Assembly: GCF_006874705.1 (NCBI RefSeq)
Contig: NZ_CP035382.1
Location: 806,001-870,000 of the forward strand
Direction: 5' to 3'
From: Leclercia adecarboxylata
Lineage (GTDB): Bacteria > Pseudomonadota > Gammaproteobacteria > Enterobacterales > Enterobacteriaceae
Length of the DNA stretch: 64,000 nucleotides
Shown here: positions 35,814-44,183 of the stretch, one piece after another
Numbering within the stretch: the stretch's first letter is position 1
Layout: each line of letters starts with the position of its first letter
Notes under the pieces: generated by a model
Told to the model about the DNA's origin: nothing
Databases searched by the model: none
Seen by the model: the letters and a program-made list of their open reading frames with translations, nothing else
Position numbers and translations under genes: made by a program

Positions 35814-37016
35814 ATGGCAATTAAATTAGAAGTTAAAAATCTTTATAAGGTATTTGGCGAGCACCCGCAGCGCGCATTCAAATATATTGAAAAAGGACTT
35901 TCAAAAGAACATATTCTGGAAAAAACCGGGCTGTCGCTTGGCGTTAAAGACGCCAGTCTGGCCATTGAAGAAGGCGAGATTTTCGTCATCATGGGGTTAT
36001 CCGGTTCGGGTAAATCCACTATGGTTCGCCTTCTCAATCGCCTGATTGAACCCACCCGCGGACAGGTGCTGATTGATGGCGTGGATATCGCCAAAATATC
36101 GGACGCCGAGCTCCGCGAGGTGCGCAGAAAAAAGATCGCGATGGTGTTTCAGTCGTTCGCTCTGATGCCGCATATGACGGTATTAGATAACACCGCCTTT
36201 GGTATGGAATTAGCCGGCGTTGCGGCCAATGAGCGCCAGGAAAAAGCGCTGGATGCGCTGCGTCAGGTGGGGCTGGAAAATTACGCTCACGCCTACCCGG
36301 ATGAACTTTCCGGCGGGATGCGTCAGCGCGTAGGATTAGCCCGCGCATTAGCGATCAACCCCGATATATTATTAATGGACGAAGCCTTCTCGGCGCTCGA
36401 TCCCTTAATTCGTACCGAGATGCAGGATGAGCTGGTAAAACTGCAGTCGCGGCATCAGCGCACCATTGTCTTTATTTCCCATGACCTCGATGAAGCCATG
36501 CGAATTGGCGATCGTATTGCCATTATGCAAAACGGCGAAGTGGTGCAGGTGGGAACCCCGGATGAAATTCTCAATAATCCGGCGAATGATTATGTGCGTA
36601 CCTTCTTCCGCGGCGTGGATATTAGCCAGGTGTTCAGCGCCAAAGATATTGCCCGCCGAACGCCGAACGGCATTATCCGTAAAACGCCAGGCTTCGGCCC
36701 GCGATCGGCGCTCAAACTGCTGCAGGATGAAGACCGCGAATACGGTTATCTGGTTGAACGCGGTAATAAATTTGTCGGTGTTGTCTCCATCGACTCCCTG
36801 AAAACCGCGCTTAGCGAAAACGCAGGAATCGATGCGGCGTTAATTGACGCTCCGCTTGCTGTGGATGCCGAAACGCCGCTCAGCGAGCTGCTCTCCCATG
36901 TCGGTCAGGCGCCCTGCGCGGTACCGGTAGTCGGAGAGGAACAACAGTACGTCGGCATCATCTCAAAACGCATGTTGCTGCAGGCTTTAGATCGCGAGGG
37001 GGCAAACAATGGCTGA
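35814..37016 (+). CDS. proV: Glycine betaine/proline ABC transporter ATPase ProV
   Basis: A 400-aa ATPase that powers ProU uptake of glycine betaine and proline betaine at high osmolarity. Walker [10 protein letters not shown], signature [15 protein letters not shown] and Walker [14 protein letters not shown] are present. Two CBS domains lie in the C-terminal part (about 280-395). It overlaps proW by 8 bases. The downstream silencing region of proU is expected inside the first part of this gene. Confidence 0.97.
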   Translation: MAIKLEVKNLYKVFGEHPQRAFKYIEKGLSKEHILEKTGLSLGVKDASLAIEEGEIFVIMGLSGSGKSTMVRLLNRLIEPTRGQVLIDGVDIAKISDAELREVRRKKIAMVFQSFALMPHMTVLDNTAFGMELAGVAANERQEKALDALRQVGLENYAHAYPDELSGGMRQRVGLARALAINPDILLMDEAFSALDPLIRTEMQDELVKLQSRHQRTIVFISHDLDEAMRIGDRIAIMQNGEVVQVGTPDEILNNPANDYVRTFFRGVDISQVFSAKDIARRTPNGIIRKTPGFGPRSALKLLQDEDREYGYLVERGNKFVGVVSIDSLKTALSENAGIDAALIDAPLAVDAETPLSELLSHVGQAPCAVPVVGEEQQYVGIISKRMLLQALDREGANNG

Positions 37017-38082
37017 TCAATCTAACCCGTGGGGCACCACTGAGGCCGCCGACAGCGCGGCACAATCCGCCGACGCGTGGGGTACCGCTCCGGCGACGGC
37101 TCCTGCGGACGGCGGCAGTGCCGACTGGCTGACCAGCGCCCCGGCGCCGGCGCCAGAACATTTCAATATTATGGATCCGTTCCATAAAACCCTGATCCCG
37201 CTCGACAGCTGGGTGACAGAGGGGATCGACTGGGTGGTGACGCACTTCCGCCCGGTGTTTCAGGGGATCCGCGTCCCGGTGGATTATATCCTCAACGGCT
37301 TCCAGCAGCTGATGCTGGGCATGCCGGCCCCGGTCGCCATCGTGCTGTTCTCGCTGATTGCCTGGCAGTTTGGCAGCGCGGGGATGGGCATCGCGACCCT
37401 GATCTCGCTGATCCTGATCGGTGCGATCGGTGCCTGGTCGCAGGCGATGATCACCCTGGCGCTGGTGCTGACCGCCCTGCTCTTCTGCGTGGTGATTGGC
37501 CTGCCGATGGGGATCTGGCTGGCGCGCAGTCCGCGGGCGGCCAAAATTATCCGGCCGCTTTTGGATGCGATGCAGACCACCCCGGCGTTTGTCTATCTGG
37601 TGCCTATCGTGATGCTGTTTGGCATCGGTAACGTGCCGGGCGTGGTGGTGACCATTATCTTCGCCCTGCCGCCGATTGTGCGTCTGACCATTCTGGGGAT
37701 CAACCAGGTACCCGCCGACCTGATCGAAGCCTCGCGCTCGTTTGGCGCCAGCCCGCGCCAGATGCTGTTCAAAGTGCAGCTGCCGCTGGCGATGCCGACC
37801 ATTATGGCCGGTGTGAACCAGACCCTGATGCTGGCCCTGTCGATGGTGGTGATCGCCTCGATGATCGCCGTAGGGGGTCTTGGTCAGATGGTGCTGCGCG
37901 GGATTGGTCGTCTCGATATGGGACTCGCCACCGTGGGCGGCGTCGGGATCGTGATCCTCGCCATTATTCTTGACCGCCTGACCCAGGCTGTCGGTCGTGA
38001 TTCACGCAGTCGCGGCAACCGTCGCTGGTACACCACCGGCCCTGTCGGGTTAATCACCCGTCCCTTCTCAAAAGCAAAATAA
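37009..38082 (+). CDS. proW: Glycine betaine/proline ABC permease ProW
   Basis: A 357-aa inner-membrane permease with a long soluble N-terminal part rich in Ala, Asp and Pro (about 1-95, with repeats such as [15 protein letters not shown]), as in E. coli ProW. About six to seven spans follow. The ABC-contact loop is [20 protein letters not shown]. Confidence 0.96.
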   Translation: MADQSNPWGTTEAADSAAQSADAWGTAPATAPADGGSADWLTSAPAPAPEHFNIMDPFHKTLIPLDSWVTEGIDWVVTHFRPVFQGIRVPVDYILNGFQQLMLGMPAPVAIVLFSLIAWQFGSAGMGIATLISLILIGAIGAWSQAMITLALVLTALLFCVVIGLPMGIWLARSPRAAKIIRPLLDAMQTTPAFVYLVPIVMLFGIGNVPGVVVTIIFALPPIVRLTILGINQVPADLIEASRSFGASPRQMLFKVQLPLAMPTIMAGVNQTLMLALSMVVIASMIAVGGLGQMVLRGIGRLDMGLATVGGVGIVILAIILDRLTQAVGRDSRSRGNRRWYTTGPVGLITRPFSKAK

Positions 38083-38091
38083 GGAACAACG

Positions 38092-39087
38092 ATGCGACAT
38101 AGCGTAATTTTTGCCACAGCGTTTGCCACCCTTGCCTCCACCAGCGCATTTGCTGCCGATCTGCCGGGCAAAGGCATTACCGTGCAACCGGTACAGAGCA
38201 CCATCTCCGAAGAGTCGTTCCAGACCGGGCTGGTCAGCCGGGCGCTGGAAAAGCTGGGGTATACCGTCAGTAAGCCCAGCGAAGTGGATTACAACGTGGG
38301 CTATACCTCTATTGCCTCCGGCGATGCCACCTTTACGGCCGTAAACTGGCAGCCGCTGCATGACGACATGTACAGCGCGGCGGGCGGCGACAAGAAGTTC
38401 TACCGCGAAGGCACCTTTGTCTCGGGCGCGGCGCAGGGTTATCTGATCGACAAGAAAACTGCCGACCAGTACCACATCACCAATATCGAACAGCTGAAGG
38501 ATCCGAAGATCGCCAAACTGTTTGATACCAACGGTGACGGCAAAGCCGACATGATGGGCTGCTCCCCGGGCTGGGGCTGCGAAGCGGTGATTAACCACCA
38601 GAACAAAGCCTTCGATCTGGCGAAAACCGTGGACGTCAGCCACGGCAACTACTCCGCAATGATGGCCGACACCATCGCCCGCTTTAAGGAAGGCAAGCCG
38701 GTTATCTATTACACCTGGACGCCGTACTGGGTGAGCGACGTGCTGAAGCCGGGTAAAGATGTGGTCTGGTTGCAGGTGCCGTTCTCCTCCCTGCCGGGCG
38801 AGCAGAAGGATATCGACACCAAGCTGCCGAACGGCATGAACTATGGCTTCCCGGTGAACACCATGCACATCGTCGCCAACAAAGCCTGGGCTGAGAAAAA
38901 CCCGGCGGCGGCGAAGCTGTTCTCGGTAATGAAGCTCCCGCTGGCGGATATCAACGCCCAGAACGCGATGATGCACGCGGGCAAATCCTCTGAAGCCGAT
39001 GTCCAGGGTCACGTTGACGGCTGGATCAAAGCCCACCAGCAGCAGTTTGATGCGTGGGTGAATGAGGCGCTGGCCGCGCAGAAGTAA
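38092..39087 (+). CDS. proX: Periplasmic glycine betaine-binding protein ProX
   Basis: A 331-aa binding protein with a Sec signal peptide (about 1-21, ending TSAFAAD). The tryptophan-rich pocket motifs [10 protein letters not shown] and [12 protein letters not shown] are seen. It delivers glycine betaine to ProVW. AAGGA precedes the ATG. Last gene of proU. Confidence 0.97.
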   Translation: MRHSVIFATAFATLASTSAFAADLPGKGITVQPVQSTISEESFQTGLVSRALEKLGYTVSKPSEVDYNVGYTSIASGDATFTAVNWQPLHDDMYSAAGGDKKFYREGTFVSGAAQGYLIDKKTADQYHITNIEQLKDPKIAKLFDTNGDGKADMMGCSPGWGCEAVINHQNKAFDLAKTVDVSHGNYSAMMADTIARFKEGKPVIYYTWTPYWVSDVLKPGKDVVWLQVPFSSLPGEQKDIDTKLPNGMNYGFPVNTMHIVANKAWAEKNPAAAKLFSVMKLPLADINAQNAMMHAGKSSEADVQGHVDGWIKAHQQQFDAWVNEALAAQK

Positions 39088-39100
39088 GAGCACGCAGTGC

Positions 39101-39126
39101 CCCCTCATCCCAGCCGGGGTGAGGGG
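39101..39126 (+). terminator. Hairpin after proX
   Basis: CCCCTCA (39101-39107) pairs with TGAGGGG (39120-39126), 13 bases after the proX stop. No U-run follows, so it may be an mRNA-end stem rather than a full intrinsic terminator. Confidence 0.5.
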
Positions 39127-39231
39127 CCTGGATCGCACGATCCATCACTCAACATCTCCCCGCCTCCCTTATTCATCCGTTATTATGGTTTTTGAAAAAA
39201 TAATCACTCAACTAATGATTTCAAAAACCTG

Positions 39232-40416
39232 ATGACAAAATCTAATCAAGGGCTTAGCCCCGCACTTATTCTGCTGATGTCAGTGGCAACCGGTCTGGCG
39301 GTCGCCAGTAACTATTACGCCCAGCCGCTGCTGGAAACCATCGCCCGCAATTTTTCGCTCTCGGCCAGCTCGGCCGGTTTTATCGTCACCGCCGCCCAAC
39401 TGGGGTACGCCGTGGGTCTGCTGTTCCTCGTGCCGCTGGGAGATATGTTTGAACGTCGGGCGATGATTGTCTCCATGACCCTGCTGGCCGCCGGAGGGAT
39501 GCTGATCACCGCCTCCAGCCAGTCGCTGGCAATGATGATCCTCGGCACCGCCCTGACGGGCCTGTTCTCGGTAGTGGCCCAGATTCTGGTCCCGCTCGCC
39601 GCCACCCTCGCCTCGCCGGAAAAACGCGGTAAGGTGGTGGGGACCATTATGAGCGGCCTGCTGCTGGGGATTTTGCTGGCGCGCACCGTCGCGGGCCTGC
39701 TGGCGGGTATCGGCGGCTGGCGCACCGTGTACTGGGTGGCGTCGGTGCTGATGGTGGTAATGGCTCTCGCCCTGTGGCGCGGCCTGCCGAAGGTGAAGTC
39801 AGAAACCCATCTCAACTACCCTCAGCTGCTGGGGTCCGTTTTCAGCCTGTTCACGCACGATAAACTGCTGCGTACCCGGGCGCTGCTGGGCTGTTTCACC
39901 TTTGCTAACTTCAGCATCCTCTGGACCTCAATGGCCTTCCTGCTGGCCTCCCCGCCGTTTAACTATTCTGAGGGGATGATCGGCCTGTTCGGCCTGGCCG
40001 GTGCCGCAGGCGCGCTGGGCGCACGACCTGCGGGTGGCCTGGCGGATAAGGGTAAATCGCATCTCACCACCACCGTCGGGCTGGTGATGCTCCTGCTCTC
40101 CTGGGCAGCGATCTGGTACGGGCATGTCTCGGTGCTGGCGCTGATTGTCGGCATTCTGGTGCTCGACCTTACCGTGCAGGGGGTGCATATCACCAATCAG
40201 ACCGTGATCTACCGCGTTAAGCCGGACGCCCGTAACCGTCTGACGGCCGGGTACATGACCAGCTACTTTATCGGCGGTGCCGTCGGGTCACTGATCTCGG
40301 CGTTCGCGTGGCAGCATGCCGGCTGGGCAGGCGTGTGTGCGGTTGGGGCGGTGATGGCGCTGGTTAACCTGCTGGTCTGGTGGCGCGGCTACCATCGCCA
40401 GGAGGCAATTCAATAA
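39232..40416 (+). CDS. ygaY: MFS transporter, YgaY type
   Basis: A 394-aa major facilitator with twelve spans. The motif-A-like loop LVPLGDMFERRAMI between spans 2 and 3 and RVKPDARNRLTAGYM between later spans are seen. It is in the place of E. coli ygaY, which is broken in K-12; here the gene is intact. Substrate is unknown. E. coli ygaZ and ygaH, which would follow, are not present between it and emrR. Confidence 0.8.
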   Translation: MTKSNQGLSPALILLMSVATGLAVASNYYAQPLLETIARNFSLSASSAGFIVTAAQLGYAVGLLFLVPLGDMFERRAMIVSMTLLAAGGMLITASSQSLAMMILGTALTGLFSVVAQILVPLAATLASPEKRGKVVGTIMSGLLLGILLARTVAGLLAGIGGWRTVYWVASVLMVVMALALWRGLPKVKSETHLNYPQLLGSVFSLFTHDKLLRTRALLGCFTFANFSILWTSMAFLLASPPFNYSEGMIGLFGLAGAAGALGARPAGGLADKGKSHLTTTVGLVMLLLSWAAIWYGHVSVLALIVGILVLDLTVQGVHITNQTVIYRVKPDARNRLTAGYMTSYFIGGAVGSLISAFAWQHAGWAGVCAVGAVMALVNLLVWWRGYHRQEAIQ

Positions 40417-40727
40417 GGTTTACATAAGTTTGGGGCTCCTCAGGGTGTTAAGGAGCCCCTCAGTCTGTTATGGTGGCGTAATCATTTATTCCGGAAATTT
40501 TTATGTGGGTAATATATTAGAATACCGCATGAATAGCTTACGCCCGAAGACCCATCCCCGTTTTGCCAGTGCCATCCCCTCTTTTCTGTGCTTACCGGGT
40601 CACGGATCTACCCGGCTCTTGATGACGGTGAAATTTGTCTAATGGATTTTAGCCGCACAAATAATTCATTTACATTATTTGTCACTGTCGTTACTATATC
40701 GGCTGTAATTAATGAGGTTATGCCCAA
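40417..40727. other. Intergenic stretch ygaY to emrR
   Basis: About 310 bases. A strong stem GGGGCTCCT (40432-40440) / AGGAGCCCC (40451-40459) lies just after ygaY, without a U-run, and probably ends that transcript. No trace of ygaZH was found. The emrR promoter is at the far end. Confidence 0.6.
40669..40697 (+). promoter_or_regulatory. Predicted emrRAB promoter
   Basis: TTTACA (40669-40674), a 17-base spacer and TACTAT (40692-40697), about 30 bases before the emrR start. EmrR is known in E. coli to repress here. Confidence 0.6.
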
Positions 40728-41258
40728 ATGGATAGTTCGTTTACGCCCATTGAACAAATGCTTAAATTTCGCGCCAGTCGCTATGCAGATTTCCCGTATC
40801 AGGAGATCCTGCTGACCCGTCTCTGCATGCATATGCAGGGCAAGCTGCTGGAAAATCGCAATAAAATGCTGAAAGCTCAAGGGATTAACGAGACGTTATT
40901 TATGGCGTTGATTACGCTGGAGTCTCAGGAGAATCACAGCATCCAGCCTTCCGAGCTGAGCTGCGCCCTGGGTTCGTCTCGTACCAATGCAACCCGTATT
41001 GCCGATGAGCTGGAAAAACGCGGCTGGATCGAACGCCGTGAAAGCGACAACGACCGCCGTTGTCTGCATCTGCAACTGACCGAGAAAGGTCACGAATTCC
41101 TGCGCGAGGTGCTTCCACCTCAGCACAACTGTCTGCATCAACTCTGGTCGTCTTTAAGCGGTACCGAGAAAGAGCAGCTCGAGCATATCACCCGCAAGCT
41201 TCTCACCCGTCTGGACCAGATGGATGAAGACGGCGCTGTTCTTGAGGCGCTGCGCTAA
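40728..41258 (+). CDS. emrR: MarR-family repressor EmrR (MprA)
   Basis: A 176-aa winged-helix repressor, almost identical to E. coli EmrR. The recognition part is [21 protein letters not shown] and the wing is [16 protein letters not shown]. It represses emrRAB and is released by uncouplers such as CCCP and by salicylate. The start context GAGGTTATGCCCAAATG gives a GAGG site. Confidence 0.96.
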   Translation: MDSSFTPIEQMLKFRASRYADFPYQEILLTRLCMHMQGKLLENRNKMLKAQGINETLFMALITLESQENHSIQPSELSCALGSSRTNATRIADELEKRGWIERRESDNDRRCLHLQLTEKGHEFLREVLPPQHNCLHQLWSSLSGTEKEQLEHITRKLLTRLDQMDEDGAVLEALR

Positions 41259-41302
41259 CGCGACGACACGCTCCAAAAATCCAGATTCATAAGAAAACCG
41301 AC

Positions 41303-41328
41303 AGGCCAGCACATCATAGTGCTGGCCT
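41303..41328 (+). promoter_or_regulatory. Strong hairpin between emrR and emrA
   Basis: AGGCCAGCAC (41303-41312) and GTGCTGGCCT (41319-41328) form a 10-bp perfect stem with a six-base loop. Only two T follow before CTG, so it is likely a partial terminator or an mRNA-processing stem that sets the ratio of repressor to pump. Confidence 0.5.
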
Positions 41329-41383
41329 TTCTGATAACAGGTCGGCTCAGCCGATGTGAAATAATAAGATCGTGGAGAAAATC

Positions 41384-42559
41384 ATGAGCGCAAATGCGGA
41401 GAACACAACCCCGCAGCAACCGGTCAACAACAAGAAAGGCAAACGCAAGCGCGCCCTTCTGCTGCTGACCTTGCTCTTTATTATCATTGCCGTGGCATAT
41501 GGGATCTATTGGTTTTTAGTACTGCGTCATAGTGAAGAGACGGATGATGCGTACGTGGCAGGGAACCAGGTTCAGATTATGGCGCAGGTGTCGGGCAGCG
41601 TGACGAAAGTCTGGGCTGACAATACCGACTTTGTGCAAAAAGGCGACGTGCTGGTGACGCTGGATCCGACCGATGCCCAGCAGGCGTTTGAAAAAGCGCA
41701 GACCGGGCTGGCCTCGAGCGTACGTCAGACCCGCCAGCAGATGATCAACAGCAAGCAGCTGCAGGCCAACATCACCGTGCAGAAGACCGCCCTCGCCCAG
41801 GCGCAGAGCGACTTTAATCGCCGCGTTCCGCTCGGCACCGCCAATCTGATTGGCCGTGAAGAGCTGCAACATGCCCGCGATGCGGTGGCCAGCGCGCAGG
41901 CCCAACTTGATGTCGCCATCCAGCAGTACAACGCCAACCAGGCGGTGGTGCTGGACACGACCCTCGATCAACAACCTGCGGTGAAACAGGCGGCGACCGA
42001 AGTACGCAACGCCTGGCTGGCCCTGGAGCGAACCAAAATTGTCAGCCCGATGACCGGTTACGTATCCCGTCGCTCGGTGCAGCCTGGCGCGCAGATTAGC
42101 TCCTCAACCCCGCTGATGGCGGTGGTGCCAGCAACTAACCTGTGGGTGGATGCTAACTTCAAAGAGACGCAGCTGGCGCATATGCGTATCGGCCAGAGCG
42201 CGACGGTGGTCAGTGATATCTACGGCGACGAGGTGAAATACACCGGTAAAGTTGTCGGCCTGGATATGGGTACCGGTAGCGCCTTCTCCCTGCTGCCTGC
42301 CCAGAACGCCACCGGGAACTGGATCAAAGTGGTTCAGCGTCTGCCGGTGCGTATTGAGCTGGATGAGAAACAGCTGGCGGACCATCCGCTGCGTATTGGC
42401 CTCTCCACGCTGGTGACGGTCGATACCTCCAACCGCGACGGTCAGATGCTGGCAAACCAGGCGCGTTCTAACCCGGCCTACGAAAGTAATGCCCGCGAGA
42501 TCAGCCTTGAGCCGGTGAATAAGCTGATCGATGAGATCGTGAAGGCAAACGCCGGTTAA
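41384..42559 (+). CDS. emrA: Multidrug efflux membrane-fusion protein EmrA
   Basis: A 391-aa periplasmic adaptor of the HlyD family. A cytoplasmic basic start (KKGKRKRA) is followed by one membrane span (about 25-48), then a lipoyl-like part (DDAYVAGNQVQIMAQVSGSV), a long alpha-helical hairpin and a beta-barrel. It links EmrB to TolC. I start at ATG 41384 (MSANAENTTP) behind GTGGAGAAA; a start four codons earlier is also in frame. Confidence 0.96.
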   Translation: MSANAENTTPQQPVNNKKGKRKRALLLLTLLFIIIAVAYGIYWFLVLRHSEETDDAYVAGNQVQIMAQVSGSVTKVWADNTDFVQKGDVLVTLDPTDAQQAFEKAQTGLASSVRQTRQQMINSKQLQANITVQKTALAQAQSDFNRRVPLGTANLIGREELQHARDAVASAQAQLDVAIQQYNANQAVVLDTTLDQQPAVKQAATEVRNAWLALERTKIVSPMTGYVSRRSVQPGAQISSSTPLMAVVPATNLWVDANFKETQLAHMRIGQSATVVSDIYGDEVKYTGKVVGLDMGTGSAFSLLPAQNATGNWIKVVQRLPVRIELDEKQLADHPLRIGLSTLVTVDTSNRDGQMLANQARSNPAYESNAREISLEPVNKLIDEIVKANAG

Positions 42560-42575
42560 TCCGAAGGTGAGCGTT

Positions 42576-44123
42576 ATGCAGCAGCAAAAACCGCAAAAAC
42601 CGTTGGAAGGCGCGCAGCTGGTCATCATGACCATTGCGCTGTCGCTGGCGACATTCATGCAGGTGCTGGACTCCACCATCGCGAACGTGGCGATCCCGAC
42701 CATCGCCGGGAACCTTGGCTCATCCCTGAGCCAGGGGACATGGGTGATCACCTCGTTCGGGGTGGCGAATGCCATCTCCATCCCGATTACCGGCTGGCTG
42801 GCAAAGCGCGTCGGGGAAGTAAAACTCTTCCTCTGGTCGACCATCGCCTTTGTTATTGCCTCCTGGGCGTGCGGGATGTCCAGCAGCCTGACCATGCTGA
42901 TCTTCTTCCGCGTGATCCAGGGGATTGTCGCCGGACCGCTGATCCCGCTGTCGCAAAGTCTGCTCCTCAACAACTACCCGCCGGCCAAACGCTCCATCGC
43001 GCTGGCGCTGTGGTCGATGACGGTGATCGTCGCACCGATCTGCGGCCCGATTCTGGGCGGCTATATCAGCGATAACTACCACTGGGGCTGGATCTTCTTT
43101 ATCAACGTGCCGATTGGCGCGGTGGTGGTATTGCTGACCCTGCAGTCGCTGCGCGGTCGCGAAACCCGCACCGAACAACGGCGTATTGATGGCGTGGGGC
43201 TGGCGCTGCTGGTGCTGGGCATCGGCAGCCTGCAGATCATGCTCGACCGCGGGAAAGAGCTGGACTGGTTCGCCTCGCAGGAGATCATCGTCCTGACGGT
43301 CGTGGCGGTGGTGGCGCTAAGCTTCCTGATTGTCTGGGAGCTGACGGATGACAACCCGATAGTCGATTTATCGCTGTTTAAGTCGCGCAACTTCACCATA
43401 GGCTGTTTGTGTATCAGCCTTGCCTACATGCTCTACTTCGGCGCTATCGTTCTGCTGCCGCAGCTGTTGCAGGAGGTATATGGCTATACCGCCACCTGGG
43501 CGGGGCTGGCGTCAGCGCCGGTCGGGGTGATCCCGGTCCTGCTGTCGCCGATCATCGGCCGCTTTGCCCATAAGCTGGATATGCGTCGGCTGGTGACCTT
43601 CAGCTTCATTATGTATGCGGTGTGCTTCTACTGGCGCGCCTATACCTTTGAGCCGGGCATGGACTTTGGTGCCTCCGCGTGGCCGCAGTTCATTCAGGGC
43701 TTTGCGGTAGCCTGCTTCTTTATGCCACTGACCACCATCACCCTCTCCGGCCTGCCGCCGGAACGGATGGCGGCGGCCTCCAGTCTGTCGAACTTTATGC
43801 GTACCCTGGCGGGCTCCATCGGTACCTCGATGACCACCACCATGTGGACCAACCGCGAGTCACTGCACCATGCGCAGCTGACTGAATCGGTGAACGTGTT
43901 CAATCCGCAGGCGCAGGAGGTTTACAGCCAGCTGCAGGGGATGGGCATGACCGAGCAGCAGGCTTCGGGCTGGATAGCGCAGCAGATCACCGCGCAGGGG
44001 CTGATCATCTCGGCTAACGAGATTTTCTGGCTATCGGCGGGCGTGTTCATTGTGCTATTAGGGCTAATATGGTTCGCCAAACCGCCATTCGGCGCGGGCG
44101 GCGGAGGCGGTGGCGCGCACTAA
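42576..44123 (+). CDS. emrB: Multidrug efflux MFS transporter EmrB
   Basis: A 515-aa drug:H+ antiporter of the DHA2 group with fourteen spans. The motif C-like GPILGGYISDNYHWGWIFFI and the VLDSTIANVAIPTI start are diagnostic. It expels hydrophobic acids and uncouplers with EmrA and TolC. The start ATG 42576 (MQQQKPQKPLEG) follows AAGGTGAG. It ends with the glycine-rich GAGGGGGGAH tail seen in E. coli. Confidence 0.96.
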   Translation: MQQQKPQKPLEGAQLVIMTIALSLATFMQVLDSTIANVAIPTIAGNLGSSLSQGTWVITSFGVANAISIPITGWLAKRVGEVKLFLWSTIAFVIASWACGMSSSLTMLIFFRVIQGIVAGPLIPLSQSLLLNNYPPAKRSIALALWSMTVIVAPICGPILGGYISDNYHWGWIFFINVPIGAVVVLLTLQSLRGRETRTEQRRIDGVGLALLVLGIGSLQIMLDRGKELDWFASQEIIVLTVVAVVALSFLIVWELTDDNPIVDLSLFKSRNFTIGCLCISLAYMLYFGAIVLLPQLLQEVYGYTATWAGLASAPVGVIPVLLSPIIGRFAHKLDMRRLVTFSFIMYAVCFYWRAYTFEPGMDFGASAWPQFIQGFAVACFFMPLTTITLSGLPPERMAAASSLSNFMRTLAGSIGTSMTTTMWTNRESLHHAQLTESVNVFNPQAQEVYSQLQGMGMTEQQASGWIAQQITAQGLIISANEIFWLSAGVFIVLLGLIWFAKPPFGAGGGGGGAH

Positions 44124-44135
44124 CCGGCTGAAAAG

Positions 44136-44167
44136 AAAAACGGATCTGCATGCAGATCCGTTTTTTT
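44136..44167. terminator. Two-way terminator after emrB
   Basis: CGGATCTGCATGCAGATCCG (44141-44160) is a perfect palindrome with A5 before and T7 after. It ends emrB and the convergent coiled-coil gene. Confidence 0.92.
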
Positions 44168-44183
44168 ATGGGAGCGATTAAGC

